From the NCBI RefSeq assembly GCF_029697505.1, contig NZ_JARJEF010000001.1, positions 496,001 through 560,000 of the forward strand: a stretch of DNA of 64,000 nucleotides, read 5' to 3'. Shown here one piece after another: positions 26,381 to 34,905 of the stretch (within the stretch, counting starts at the first letter, position 1; each line of letters begins with the position of its first letter). A program made the position numbers and the translations under genes. Under the pieces are notes generated by a model. The model saw only the letters and a list, made by a program, of their open reading frames with translations. It made no database searches and was not told the DNA's origin. The DNA comes from Pseudophaeobacter profundi (GTDB lineage: Bacteria > Pseudomonadota > Alphaproteobacteria > Rhodobacterales > Rhodobacteraceae).

Positions 26381-27362
26381 TGCATTTCAACCCAAACCAA
26401 GGGGCTGCGTCTTCAATAATCCGCTCAAGCGAGGACAGCTCGGCACGAAACCCCAGCACCTCGGCAGCGCGCGAAGGGTCTGCTGTCAGCGATGGCGGAT
26501 CACCGGCGCGACGGGGTTCAATCCTGATGGGTAATTTCCGGCCGGTCTTTGCCTCGATGGCGCGCACGATTTCAAGGATCGAATGCCCCCTCCCACTGCC
26601 CAGGTTCAGCTTGATCGACGGCTTCCCCTGCATCAGATGCTGCAGCGCCAGAACATGCGCCCTCGCCAGATCGGCCACGTGAATATAATCGCGAATGCAG
26701 GTTCCATCCGGCGTCGGGTAATCATCACCAAAAATAGACAAGACCTCCCGCTGCCCCGACGCGGCCATCAGGGCAAGCGGAACAAGGTGGGTTTCGGGAT
26801 CATGTTGCTCGCCCAGCTGGCCTTCGGGATCCGCCCCTGCGGCATTAAAGTACCGCAGACAGGCAAATGTCAGATCGCTCACACGGGCGAGATCTTCCAG
26901 CATCTGCTCGCCAATCAGCTTGGTCCGGCCATAGGGATTGATCGGCACCTGTGGCGTTGTCTCAACAATTGGCAAGGTTTCGGGCACACCATAGGTGGCA
27001 CAGCTTGATGAAAAGACTATCCGCTTGATATCGGTTGCGCTTGCGGCTTTTAGCAATGAAATCATGCCGCCGACGTTATTGTCGTAATAGGCATTTGGCT
27101 GCTGCACGCTCTCTCCGACATAGGCGGAGGCTGCAAAATGCAAAATGGCAGTGATCTTATGCTTTGAGATCGCGGCCACAACCGCATCGCAGTCGCGTAT
27201 GTCGCCCTGCACAAAGGGGCCAGAACGGACGGCCTCTGCATGTCCGGTAGACAAATTATCAAAAACAACGGGAAGATACCCGGCCATTTTCAAGGCCTTG
27301 CAGCTATGCGAGCCGATAAACCCAGCGCCGCCCGTAACAAGGATTGAGGACGCATGGTTCAT
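26367..27362 (-). CDS. galE: UDP-glucose 4-epimerase
   Basis: A 331-residue extended SDR enzyme: NAD-binding GGAGFIGSH (residues 11-19), HFAASAYVGESV, and the catalytic Y144-x-x-x-K148 in NPYGRTK with S/T upstream in SSSCATYG. RYFNAAGADP and CIRDYIHVADLA are typical of GalE. It interconverts UDP-glucose and UDP-galactose. The ATG overlaps the upstream decarboxylase stop by four bases and its end overlaps the GT2 start, so sugar-nucleotide supply and polymerisation are coupled. Related 4-epimerases act on other UDP-sugars, such as UDP-xylose to UDP-arabinose, which is worth keeping in mind next to a UDP-xylose synthase. Confidence 0.87.
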   Translation of the reverse strand: MNHASSILVTGGAGFIGSHSCKALKMAGYLPVVFDNLSTGHAEAVRSGPFVQGDIRDCDAVVAAISKHKITAILHFAASAYVGESVQQPNAYYDNNVGGMISLLKAASATDIKRIVFSSSCATYGVPETLPIVETTPQVPINPYGRTKLIGEQMLEDLARVSDLTFACLRYFNAAGADPEGQLGEQHDPETHLVPLALMAASGQREVLSIFGDDYPTPDGTCIRDYIHVADLARAHVLALQHLMQGKPSIKLNLGSGRGHSILEIVRAIEAKTGRKLPIRIEPRRAGDPPSLTADPSRAAEVLGFRAELSSLERIIEDAAPWFGLKCNVAA

Positions 27363-28372
27363 TGTCCTACCGGTGCCTCCGCTTCCTTATCCACCGCCAA
27401 TCGTTCACGGTACCACTCAATTGTGGTGCTCAATCCCTCGTTCAGGCTCACTTTCGGCACCCATCCCAAGATCGTCTTGGCGCGTTCAATATTGGGTCTG
27501 CGTTGTCTGGGATCGTCCTGCGGCAGCGGTCGGAACGTGATGCCTGCCCGCGATCGCACCATTTTGACGACCTTTTCAGCAAGTTCCAGCATGGTAAATT
27601 CGCAGGGGTTACCCAGGTTGACCGGCATCTTCTCATCCGATGCCATTAGCTGGATCAACCCATCAACAAGATCACTCACATAGCAAAAAGAGCGGGTCTG
27701 CGTGCCGGTGCCGTAGATGGTCAGATCCTCGCCTTTCAGAGCCTGCACAATGAAGTTTGACACAACGCGCCCGTCTTCGGGATCCATGTTGGGGCCGTAG
27801 GTGTTGAATATCCGGGCAATCCGCGTTTCAAGCCCCTTGTGGGCGCCATATTCCCAGAACAATGTTTCCGCCATGCGCTTCCCTTCATCATAGCAAGCGC
27901 GGGGGCCGCAGGTGTTGACGCAGCCGCGGTAGCTTTCATCCTGCAGAGAAATTTCGGGATCGCCATAAACCTCCGAGGTGGAGGATTGCAAAATCCGGGC
28001 TTTCTTTCTGCGGGCCAGCTCAAGCAGATTGAGCGCGCCGAGAAAACAGGTCTTGGAGGTGTGGATCGGACCTTCCTGATACCGATCCGGTGAGGCAGCA
28101 CAGGCCATGTTATATATCTCATGAACAGGCCCAGATATATCAATCGGGTCACAGATATCATGCTGGATCAATCTGAAATAACGTCGCTTTAAAAACTCTG
28201 CAACGTTACGCCTGCTGCCGGTTTGAAAATTATCGACACAGATAACTTCGTGCCCATCATCCAAAAAACGATGGCAGAGGTTTGATCCAATGAAACCGGC
28301 ACCACCGGCAACTAGGATTACTTTGTGATTTCGCGCAACGACGCGTGGCATAATATTGGTACGCAAATGCAT
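27359..28372 (-). CDS. UDP-glucuronate decarboxylase (UDP-xylose synthase)
   Basis: A 337-residue SDR enzyme with GGAGFIGSNL, the family-typical ACAASPDRYQ and TSEVYGDPEISLQ stretches, the catalytic Y161-x-x-x-K165 in ACYDEGKR, and RIFNTYGPNMDPEDGRVVSNFI. These mark UXS, which converts UDP-glucuronate to UDP-xylose. The start is unclear: the ATG at 28372 sits only one or two bases from GGGGAGGA, while the in-frame TTG at 28366 has an ideal seven-base spacing and would drop two residues. It heads the galE-GT2-GH26 operon, so the polymer may contain xylose or arabinose. Confidence 0.85.
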   Translation of the reverse strand: MHLRTNIMPRVVARNHKVILVAGGAGFIGSNLCHRFLDDGHEVICVDNFQTGSRRNVAEFLKRRYFRLIQHDICDPIDISGPVHEIYNMACAASPDRYQEGPIHTSKTCFLGALNLLELARRKKARILQSSTSEVYGDPEISLQDESYRGCVNTCGPRACYDEGKRMAETLFWEYGAHKGLETRIARIFNTYGPNMDPEDGRVVSNFIVQALKGEDLTIYGTGTQTRSFCYVSDLVDGLIQLMASDEKMPVNLGNPCEFTMLELAEKVVKMVRSRAGITFRPLPQDDPRQRRPNIERAKTILGWVPKVSLNEGLSTTIEWYRERLAVDKEAEAPVGQ

Positions 28373-29034
28373 TCCTCCCCAGGATACTTCCGAGAAAATA
28401 AGGCAGCTATTGGCATATATGCGATTTGGGAATACGTGATATTTCCGACAGATCCGAACTCGTCAGTTCCGATGTCTCCACGACTTCCGGAATATCAATC
28501 TGCCACAGTCTAATAAAATTTTCAATAAAATGTATAGACTAGTGCTATCACCCCCTACACCATACTGAATATGGTATAGGCTTTCGATTTAAGCCAAATA
28601 ATTCTCGCGAGGGTAGTTTTCGTTTCAGCTTCAGGTGGTATGTTTTTGTTAAACTTGGCGGGAAGTTTGGAAAATACATGACGGTCCAGAAATAGCCTGC
28701 GCCAGCGATTCGAAGCCTTGGCGGCAGGATGAATTGATTTCCGCTGGGTTGCCTGGTTCACATCTTCGAAAAGAAAGCAGCAAATGGCACCCCCAGCTAC
28801 CGCTAATAGAGATGCGGAAAGGCTTCGGCATTTATCGATACACGGCCAATAGGGCGAAAAAGAAGGGGAGATCAAGATCGACTAGACAGCAAGCCAATCG
28901 GAACTGAATGCCACAGGGGCCACATCTGGATTGAGCGCTGTGCAGACATGCGTGGTAGAATGGGGGGCTTGCAGAACGCAAGATATCGCGTTCTCGATTT
29001 CACCAGACATTATCATTATCTTGGGTCTTGATAA
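28373..29034. other. AT-rich gene-free gap between the polysaccharide operon and tRNA-Leu
   Basis: 662 bases without a credible gene. The part nearest the decarboxylase (about 28380-28640) is visibly AT-rich compared with the surroundings and should hold the operon promoter. Short open frames here lack ribosome-binding sites and family resemblance. The gap begins exactly at the 3' end of a tRNA gene, a usual integration site for mobile DNA, but no integrase or direct repeat of the tRNA end was found by eye. Confidence 0.5.
28554..28580. promoter_or_regulatory. Near-perfect dyad upstream of the polysaccharide operon
   Basis: CCTACACCATA, a five-base loop CTGAA, then TATGGTATAGG: ten of eleven positions are complementary. 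It lies about 180 bp upstream of the decarboxylase start. It could be a regulator-binding site or the base of a small RNA hairpin; there is no U-run to suggest a terminator. Confidence 0.4.
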
Positions 29035-29121
29035 TGGTGCGGTCGAGAAGACTCGAACTTCCACGGGTGTTACCCCACAGCGACCTCAACGCTGCGCGTC
29101 TACCAATTCCGCCACGACCGC
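29035..29121 (-). tRNA. tRNA-Leu (anticodon GAG)
   Basis: Read on the minus strand, 87 bases from GCGGTCG at 29121 to an encoded CCA at 29035. The acceptor stem GCGGTCG/CGACCGC closes perfectly. The anticodon stem CAGCG/CGCTG holds the loop TTGAGGT, anticodon GAG. A long variable arm (TGGGGTAACACCC region) and the GTTCGAGTC T-loop mark a class II tRNA-Leu. Its 3' end points toward the polysaccharide locus. Confidence 0.96.
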
Positions 29122-29210
29122 ACTGTCTAGGCTTGGTGAGGGCGTATTAGACGAGCAGCACCCAGATGTGAAGAGGCTAATTCAACCTTTGTGCAAGTTT
29201 TGGCGAAAAG

Positions 29211-29249
29211 AAAAATCAACGGCCGGACAAGACAGCCGACCGTTGATTT
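29211..29249 (-). terminator. Intrinsic terminator after the peptidoglycan-binding-domain gene
   Basis: A perfect ten-base stem (29213-29222 with 29240-29249) plus an inner CGG/CCG pair. On the minus strand it ends in a run of five U, 25 bp past the stop of the gene at 29274. Confidence 0.8.
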
Positions 29250-29273
29250 ATCGTGTCAGATCTTCCGAGAACC

Positions 29274-30935
29274 TCAGTCGGAAGAAAAGGTTGGCAATGC
29301 CGAACTGCTTGCTGCTGCGGGGACTGGCTGCACCATAGCGCCGCCGCTCAGGCCAGCAGAGGCCGCCTTGATCAATCCGGAGCGTTCAGGCTGGCCCGGA
29401 GCAAACACCGGCTCGGCACCCGCCTCAAGCGCGGTGAGCGCCAGCCCGTACCAATCCTGCGCCTGGGCTGTGGATTTCGCCACCCCAAACCCCTGCGACA
29501 AATGATGGCCAAGCAGTTCTGCATAGGGGCGCTGACCGATGCCAACCATGATCAGGGCCGCCCCAAGCGCGACCTCCATATTGTCGCGGCGATAGCCAGA
29601 GAACATGCAGATCCCGGCAGTATTGGCCAACTGCTCAATCGACATGTTGGATTGCAGCACGAACTTCTGCACCTCACCAACCAGAGCCTGGCTCGAAGAC
29701 GTGCCAAGCTTGGCCAGGAAGGGCTGCACCGCAGGCCCAAAGGCATCACATTGGCTATCGACCTGCGCCTGGGTGACCCCGCCCAGCTTGGCGACCATGC
29801 CTTCACCGGTATTGATTGCATAAGACCGGGCCAGGCAGAACTGCTCTCCCAGGGCCACTTCGGGGTCTGTCATGGTCGCCGCCGTCATGTAGCCGCCATT
29901 AGACCCGGTGAGCAGGCTGAGCTTGCTGCAATGGCTGGCCAGCGACAGGGTCGCGGCGGGCGCCGCCGGGGCGGCAAAGAGCTGGATGCCCGCAAGCGGC
30001 TGCGCCGGAGCTGGCGCGGGGGCGGTCGCAACCGCAACCGGTGCGGGGGCCGCGGCCATCACGGTGCCACCTGGCGCTGGGGCCGCCGGGGCGGCAGCGC
30101 TGGCCATCTGGGTATCTTCGTTCATCCGGCAGACGCCCTGATGACAAGAGAAACTCGCCGTGGTGACACCACGTGCCATGAAGTCATTGCGCTGATAGCC
30201 CTGAGGCGTCGAAGCAAAGACCATGACTGAACAGTGCGTTGCCCCACACCAAAAGGAACTGCCCGAGACAGAGGTATCAATCATGTAGTCGTTTTTGCCA
30301 TCGCCGTTCAGATCGGCCAGATGCATGAAGCCAGAGCGCTGCAACAGCTGTTCGGCACTGGGTTCGGCACTCGCGGCGATCTCATCCACCGCCTGGCTCA
30401 CCTCGATGGGCATGCCGCCGTATCCCGATCCGCTATAGCTCAGCCCGGCGCTGCGCACCCCTGCGGCCTCGTCGCGCCAGACATGCAGCAGACCGCGCAC
30501 GCCTTGATTGCCCTGCATCGCCTTGATGACCTGTGGCCCGCCAATCTGCGCGCGACTATAGGACGAGACTAGGAAATCGCGCTCATAAGGAGACAGTTTG
30601 CCGGTTGTGGGAAAGCCCATAAAGGCCTGATACTGCCCAACTGCGGTGCGCGACTTGCGCCCCATGACCCCATCGGGCGTGCCCGCAGGAAAGCCAAAAT
30701 AGTTGAGCGAGGTCTGGGTTTCACGGTTTTGCTCCCGCGCCGCGGAATAGGTGCTCGACGTGCTGCGCCGCGTGGTGCGATTGTTGCGGTTGTTGCGCTG
30801 GACCTCATTTACAATGGCACCGCCAATCAGCCCCCCCACAAGGGCCGCGCCCAGGTTGTCAGCAGATACAGAACCTGCGCCGGATGTAAAAACAATTGAT
30901 GCGGCCAACGCCGTCTTCAGTGACTTTGATAACAT
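29274..30935 (-). CDS. Exported peptidoglycan-binding-domain protein with Ala/Pro linker
   Basis: About 553 residues. The ATG at 30935 has AAGGGG eight bases upstream and gives a signal peptide ending near SVSA. A Gly-rich hydrophobic stretch (NLGAALVGGLIGGAIV) and an Asn/Arg-rich segment follow, then a PG_binding_1-like unit (about 75-120, FPAGTPDGVMGRKSRTAVGQYQ). Near residue 210 is LADLNGDGKNDYMID, a calcium-loop-like FG-GAP motif. A long Ala/Pro linker (about 285-335) leads to a helical C-terminal domain with cysteines. It probably acts in the periplasm at the wall; function unknown. Expressed alone, with its own terminator. Confidence 0.75.
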   Translation of the reverse strand: MLSKSLKTALAASIVFTSGAGSVSADNLGAALVGGLIGGAIVNEVQRNNRNNRTTRRSTSSTYSAAREQNRETQTSLNYFGFPAGTPDGVMGRKSRTAVGQYQAFMGFPTTGKLSPYERDFLVSSYSRAQIGGPQVIKAMQGNQGVRGLLHVWRDEAAGVRSAGLSYSGSGYGGMPIEVSQAVDEIAASAEPSAEQLLQRSGFMHLADLNGDGKNDYMIDTSVSGSSFWCGATHCSVMVFASTPQGYQRNDFMARGVTTASFSCHQGVCRMNEDTQMASAAAPAAPAPGGTVMAAAPAPVAVATAPAPAPAQPLAGIQLFAAPAAPAATLSLASHCSKLSLLTGSNGGYMTAATMTDPEVALGEQFCLARSYAINTGEGMVAKLGGVTQAQVDSQCDAFGPAVQPFLAKLGTSSSQALVGEVQKFVLQSNMSIEQLANTAGICMFSGYRRDNMEVALGAALIMVGIGQRPYAELLGHHLSQGFGVAKSTAQAQDWYGLALTALEAGAEPVFAPGQPERSGLIKAASAGLSGGAMVQPVPAAASSSALPTFSSD

Positions 30936-31061
30936 GCCACTCACCCCTTATAGATCTCATGAATGGAATCAGAATACCCGGTTTGCCCTTGTGAACCTAG
31001 TTATTTCGCCAGCAATCTGAGGTCAGGGTTTCCCGATCGTAACCAAATAGGACAGCATTTT

Positions 31062-31721
31062 ATGGTTGAATGGATCACCTCCGACAGTCTGGTCGACTAT
31101 GAGACGGCTATTTCCTTCATGGAAGACCGGGCCGCAAAGATCGCTGCAGGCGCGGCCGACGAATGCATCTGGCTGCTGGAACATCCGCCGCTTTATACCG
31201 CCGGCACCTCGGCAAAGATCGAGGATCTGACCGATCCCGATCGTTTTCCGGTCTATGCCTCCAAACGCGGCGGTCAATACACCTATCACGGACCGGGCCA
31301 ACGGGTGGTCTATGTCATGCTGAACGTTGCCAAACGCGGCCATGACGTGCGCCGTTTTGTGCAGGAGCTAGAGACCTGGGTGATCGGGGCGCTGGCTGAA
31401 TTCAGCCTCACCGGGCATATCCGCGAAGGGCGTGTTGGCGTCTGGGTGGAACGCCCCGACAAGCCACGGCAGGCGGATGGCAGCCTGAGCGAGGACAAGA
31501 TCGCCGCCATCGGCATCCGCCTGCGCAAATGGGTGAGCTTTCACGGGATTTCGATCAATGTCGAACCCGATCTGGCGCATTTTGGCGGCATCGTGCCCTG
31601 CGGCATCCAGGAACACGGCGTCACCAGCCTGGTGGATCTTGGGCTGCCGGTCACCCTAGAAGATGTTGATGTGGCGCTGAAGCGCAGCTTTCTCGATGTT
31701 TTTGCCGCGGAAATCGCCTGA
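31062..31721 (+). CDS. lipB: Octanoyltransferase LipB
   Basis: A 219-residue enzyme that moves the octanoyl group from acyl carrier protein to lipoyl domains, the first step of lipoic acid synthesis. The signature [17 protein letters not shown] (68-84), K146 in DKIAAIGIR and the catalytic C180 in GGIVPCGI are all present. The ATG at 31062 follows AGGACAGC; the frame upstream to 30963 is not family-like. It stands alone between a divergent periplasmic-protein gene and a convergent HIT gene. Confidence 0.95.
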   Translation: MVEWITSDSLVDYETAISFMEDRAAKIAAGAADECIWLLEHPPLYTAGTSAKIEDLTDPDRFPVYASKRGGQYTYHGPGQRVVYVMLNVAKRGHDVRRFVQELETWVIGALAEFSLTGHIREGRVGVWVERPDKPRQADGSLSEDKIAAIGIRLRKWVSFHGISINVEPDLAHFGGIVPCGIQEHGVTSLVDLGLPVTLEDVDVALKRSFLDVFAAEIA

Positions 31722-31793
31722 ACAAATTGCCTGAACTCGGGCAAGCGCCATCAGGGATCTGACCGCGCCTGCCGAGGAATTTACGCGCCGCTG

Positions 31794-32219
31794 CTATGCA
31801 TCGGCCAAGGCGGCGCGGATTTGGGCAGCATGGGCGGCGATCACTTCACGCTCGGCCATCTTTCCGGGCGGGCGCAGCCTGTCGCCTTCGTGGCGTGGCA
31901 GAATGTGGAAATGAAGATGGAAGACCTCCTGCCCGCCCGCCGCTTCGTTGAACTGCTGCAACGTCACCCCGTCGGCTGAAAAAGCGCGCATGACGGCCTG
32001 GCTCAGCTTTTGCACCGTCGCCATCACCGCCGCCAGCTGTTCCGGACTGGCATCCAGCACATTGCGGCAGGGGGTCTTGGGGATCACCAGCAGATGCCCA
32101 TCGGCCCGCGGCATGATATCCATGAAGGCCAGTGTTTCGTCGTCTTCATAAACACGTTCTGCCAGTATCTCCCCGCGCAAGAGCTTGGCAAAGATGTTGT
32201 CTGGGTCATAGGCCGTCAT
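31794..32219 (-). CDS. HIT family nucleotide-binding protein
   Basis: A 141-residue HINT-type protein with the histidine triad HLHFHILP near residue 103 and the typical N-terminal NIFAKLLRGEI and ADGHLLVIPK segments. Family members hydrolyse nucleoside phosphoramidates or adenylated lysine. AAGGAG lies eight bases before the ATG at 32219, which is preferred over the GTG three bases upstream. A possible tiny ORF overlaps its start (see rejected items). Confidence 0.9.
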   Translation of the reverse strand: MTAYDPDNIFAKLLRGEILAERVYEDDETLAFMDIMPRADGHLLVIPKTPCRNVLDASPEQLAAVMATVQKLSQAVMRAFSADGVTLQQFNEAAGGQEVFHLHFHILPRHEGDRLRPPGKMAEREVIAAHAAQIRAALADA

Positions 32220-32538
32220 CACGGGCGCTCCTTGATTGCTAGGTCATGCCATGGTTTTGCGGGTTTGCGCCTGCGGGTCAAGTCTTGCGCCGCCCGGTCA
32301 GCGCCGCGCCCCATGTCCTGGGCAACCTGCCCCAAACGCCCTGAGCGCGACCAATCTGGGATGGGGCCACAGAATTTGGCAAAAAGGCTGAAAAAAACAA
32401 GTCCCCGCGACAATTATTCTTGATCCAGATCAAACTCCGCCATTGAAGGCCACAACACGGCACACTAAAACCGCATATGAGTCTATGGCCACCCGGAGTG
32501 TTTCCTGGGGCCGAAAGTTATGCAACAGGAGGCACCTA
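32220..32538. other. Intergenic control region between HIT and ctaD
   Basis: A 319-base gap carrying the ctaD promoter and a perfect FNR-type site at 32420-32433. No convincing gene is present; a TTG-started 64-codon minus-strand frame overlaps the HIT start but has no ribosome-binding site. Confidence 0.5.
32420..32433. promoter_or_regulatory. FNR/FnrL-type box TTGAT-N4-ATCAA
   Basis: TTGATCCAGATCAA matches the FNR/FnrL consensus at every conserved position. Its centre is about 112 bp upstream of the ctaD start. FNR-family control of oxidase genes by oxygen is well known in Rhodobacterales; whether it activates or represses here depends on the promoter position, which is not visible. Confidence 0.75.
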
Positions 32539-34212
32539 ATGGCAGACGCAGCCATTCATGGTCACGGCCACGAAGACGAGCGCGGTTTTTTCACCCGCTG
32601 GTTCATGAGCACGAACCATAAGGATATCGGCATTCTCTACCTGATCGTTTCGGCGATTGTTGGTTTCATCTCTGTCGGGTTCACCGTTTATATGCGGTTG
32701 GAACTGATGGATCCCGGCGTTCAGTACATGTGTGCAGAAGGTGCCCGTTTTGTTGCGGACGCTTCCAGCGAATGTACCCCGAACGGTCACCTTTGGAACG
32801 TGTTGATCACCGCCCACGGCATCTTGATGATGTTCTTTGTGGTGATCCCAGCGCTGTTCGGCGGCTTTGGCAACTACTTCATGCCACTGCAGATCGGCGC
32901 GCCTGACATGGCCTTCCCCCGGATGAACAACCTCAGCTTCTGGCTCTATGTCGCCGGTACTTCGCTGGCGGTTGCCTCTGTTCTGTCGCCTGGCGGCAAC
33001 GATCAGCTGGGGTCTGGTGTGGGTTGGGTTCTGTACCCACCTCTGTCCGTCAATGAAGGCGGCTATTCGATGGATCTGGCGATCTTTGCGGTGCACGTAT
33101 CTGGCGCCTCTTCGATCCTGGGCGCGATCAACATGATCACCACCTTCCTGAACATGCGTGCCCCCGGCATGACCCTGTTCAAGGTGCCACTGTTCAGCTG
33201 GTCGATCTTTGTCACCTCTTGGCTGATCCTGCTGTCCCTGCCTGTTCTGGCTGGCGCAATCACCATGTTGCTGATGGACCGCAACTTTGGCTTCACCTTC
33301 TTTGATCCGGCCGGCGGCGGCGATCCGATCCTGTACCAGCACATTCTGTGGTTCTTTGGGCATCCCGAAGTCTACATCGTGATCCTGCCAGGCTTTGGTA
33401 TTATCAGCCACGTGATCGCCACCTTCGCGCGCAAGCCAGTCTTTGGCTATCTGCCCATGGTCTGGGCGATCATCGCCATTGGCGTTCTGGGCTTTGTTGT
33501 CTGGGCGCACCACATGTACACCGTTGGCATGTCGCTGAACCAACAGGCCTATTTCATGCTGGCCACCATGGTGATCGCGGTTCCCACCGGCGTTAAGGTG
33601 TTTTCCTGGATTGCCACCATGTGGGGCGGTTCCATCTCGTTCAAAGCACCAATGATGTTTGCCTTCGGCTTCCTCTTCCTGTTCACCGTTGGTGGTGTCA
33701 CCGGGGTGGTGCTGAGCCAGGCCGCTGTGGACCGTGCCTATCATGACACATACTACGTGGTTGCACACTTCCACTACGTCATGAGCTTGGGTGCTGTTTT
33801 CGCGATCTTCTCGGGTATCTACTTCTACTTTGGCAAGATGACTGGCCGTCAGTACAACGAGCTGGGCGCACAGATTCACTTCTGGATGTTCTTCATCGGC
33901 GCCAACCTGACCTTCTTCCCCCAACACTTCCTGGGTCGTCAGGGCATGCCACGTCGTTACATCGACTATCCCGAAGGCTTTGCCTACTGGAACAAGATCT
34001 CGTCCTATGGCGCCTTCCTGTCCTTTGCATCCTTCATTCTGTTCTTTGGTGTGATGATCTACTCGCTGCTGCGCGGCGCACGTATCACCCAGAACAACTA
34101 CTGGAATGAATACGCCGACACTCTCGAATGGACCCTGCCCTGCCCCCCACCAGAGCACACCTTCGAGATCCTGCCAAAGCAGGAAGACTGGGACAAATCC
34201 CACTCTCACTAA
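32539..34212 (+). CDS. ctaD: Cytochrome c oxidase subunit I (aa3 type)
   Basis: A 557-residue, twelve-helix haem-copper oxidase subunit. The CuB/haem ligands are in [13 protein letters not shown] (with the Tyr cross-linked to His), WAHHMYTVG and [10 protein letters not shown]; the low-spin haem His is in [10 protein letters not shown]. It reduces oxygen to water and pumps protons in the inner membrane with subunits II and III, which are not in this window. The ATG at 32539 follows ACAGGAGGCACCTA; the longer frame is spurious. An FNR-type box lies upstream and a strong terminator follows, so it is expressed as a single gene. Confidence 0.97.
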   Translation: MADAAIHGHGHEDERGFFTRWFMSTNHKDIGILYLIVSAIVGFISVGFTVYMRLELMDPGVQYMCAEGARFVADASSECTPNGHLWNVLITAHGILMMFFVVIPALFGGFGNYFMPLQIGAPDMAFPRMNNLSFWLYVAGTSLAVASVLSPGGNDQLGSGVGWVLYPPLSVNEGGYSMDLAIFAVHVSGASSILGAINMITTFLNMRAPGMTLFKVPLFSWSIFVTSWLILLSLPVLAGAITMLLMDRNFGFTFFDPAGGGDPILYQHILWFFGHPEVYIVILPGFGIISHVIATFARKPVFGYLPMVWAIIAIGVLGFVVWAHHMYTVGMSLNQQAYFMLATMVIAVPTGVKVFSWIATMWGGSISFKAPMMFAFGFLFLFTVGGVTGVVLSQAAVDRAYHDTYYVVAHFHYVMSLGAVFAIFSGIYFYFGKMTGRQYNELGAQIHFWMFFIGANLTFFPQHFLGRQGMPRRYIDYPEGFAYWNKISSYGAFLSFASFILFFGVMIYSLLRGARITQNNYWNEYADTLEWTLPCPPPEHTFEILPKQEDWDKSHSH

Positions 34213-34231
34213 GGTTTGGTGTTCGCTAAAC

Positions 34232-34266
34232 AAAAGGCCCCGCAGCAGCAGCTTCGGGGCCTTTTT
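34232..34266 (+). terminator. Intrinsic terminator of ctaD
   Basis: An eleven-base stem AAAAGGCCCCG/CGGGGCCTTTT with a loop of about twelve bases and a U-run, 20 bp past the ctaD stop. The A/T symmetry makes it potentially bidirectional. Confidence 0.9.
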
Positions 34267-34368
34267 CATTTCCGGGAACGCGTGCCGATTTGACCGCTTG
34301 AAAAGCTGTCTCCAACATATCTAAATACCCAAAGCTCCCCCACCGCCGCCCATTGCCAAAGACCACCC

Positions 34369-34857
34369 ATGCCCTATTCCTGGATCACCCCACCCTCCGC
34401 ACCAGACCCCAAGTCTCCCTGCGAAATGCATCTGTGGCCGCATCAATCGCTGCCGCCGCAGGGCTATGCGCGTTTCATTGGAATGACCGCGCTGCTGATC
34501 GCCCTGCCACTGCTGGTCTTTGCCGGGTCCGCAGTCTTTTGGGGGCTGCTGCCGTTTTTGCTGCTGGCGCTGTTTGGCCTGAAATATGCACTGGACCGCA
34601 ACCGGCGCGATGCGCAGGTGATCGAGGTCCTGACGCTTGATGCCCATGAGGCCCGGCTAGAGCGACGCAATGCCAATGGCACCCAGCAAAGCTGGCAGTG
34701 CAATCGCTATTGGGTAACGGTGGAACTACACCCAACGGATGGCCCCGTGCCCAACTATGTCACGCTGCGCGGTGGCAACCGCGAAGTGGAAATAGGCGCG
34801 TTCTTGTCTGAGGATGAGCGCAAGGCGCTCTATGACGAGCTTGTAGGCGTTTTTTGA
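34369..34857 (+). CDS. DUF2244 domain integral membrane protein
   Basis: A 162-residue protein with two adjacent hydrophobic helices (about 37-75, ALLIALPLLVFAGSAVFWGLL and LPFLLLALFGLKYAL) between a short Pro-rich N-terminus and a soluble beta-rich C-terminal half (RRNANGTQQSWQCNRYWVTVEL, VTLRGGNREVEIGAFL). That plan is the DUF2244 family, often found near oxidase genes in alphaproteobacteria; no function is established. It follows the ctaD terminator, so it needs its own promoter. Confidence 0.82.
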   Translation: MPYSWITPPSAPDPKSPCEMHLWPHQSLPPQGYARFIGMTALLIALPLLVFAGSAVFWGLLPFLLLALFGLKYALDRNRRDAQVIEVLTLDAHEARLERRNANGTQQSWQCNRYWVTVELHPTDGPVPNYVTLRGGNREVEIGAFLSEDERKALYDELVGVF

Positions 34858-34905
34858 CTGCGAAACTGCAAGCAGAAGACGGTTGTCCGTGACATAGCCG
34901 CCAAT

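Noticed and set aside
28555-28875. 106-residue minus-strand frame in the AT-rich gap
   Set aside because: No ribosome-binding site, no signal peptide or domain, and it runs through the dyad at 28554-28580; likely chance.
28882-29064. 60-residue minus-strand frame running out of the tRNA-Leu gene
   Set aside because: It starts inside the tRNA sequence and has no credible initiation site; at most a remnant of something older.
32219-32413. 64-codon minus-strand frame from a TTG overlapping the HIT gene start
   Set aside because: The TGATG coupling is tempting, but the start is TTG with no Shine-Dalgarno, close to the FNR box, and the product matches nothing I recognise.
32536-34269. 577-residue frame antisense to ctaD
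   Set aside because: A long shadow frame caused by codon bias of a strongly conserved gene on the other strand; composition is His/Gln/Asp-rich nonsense.
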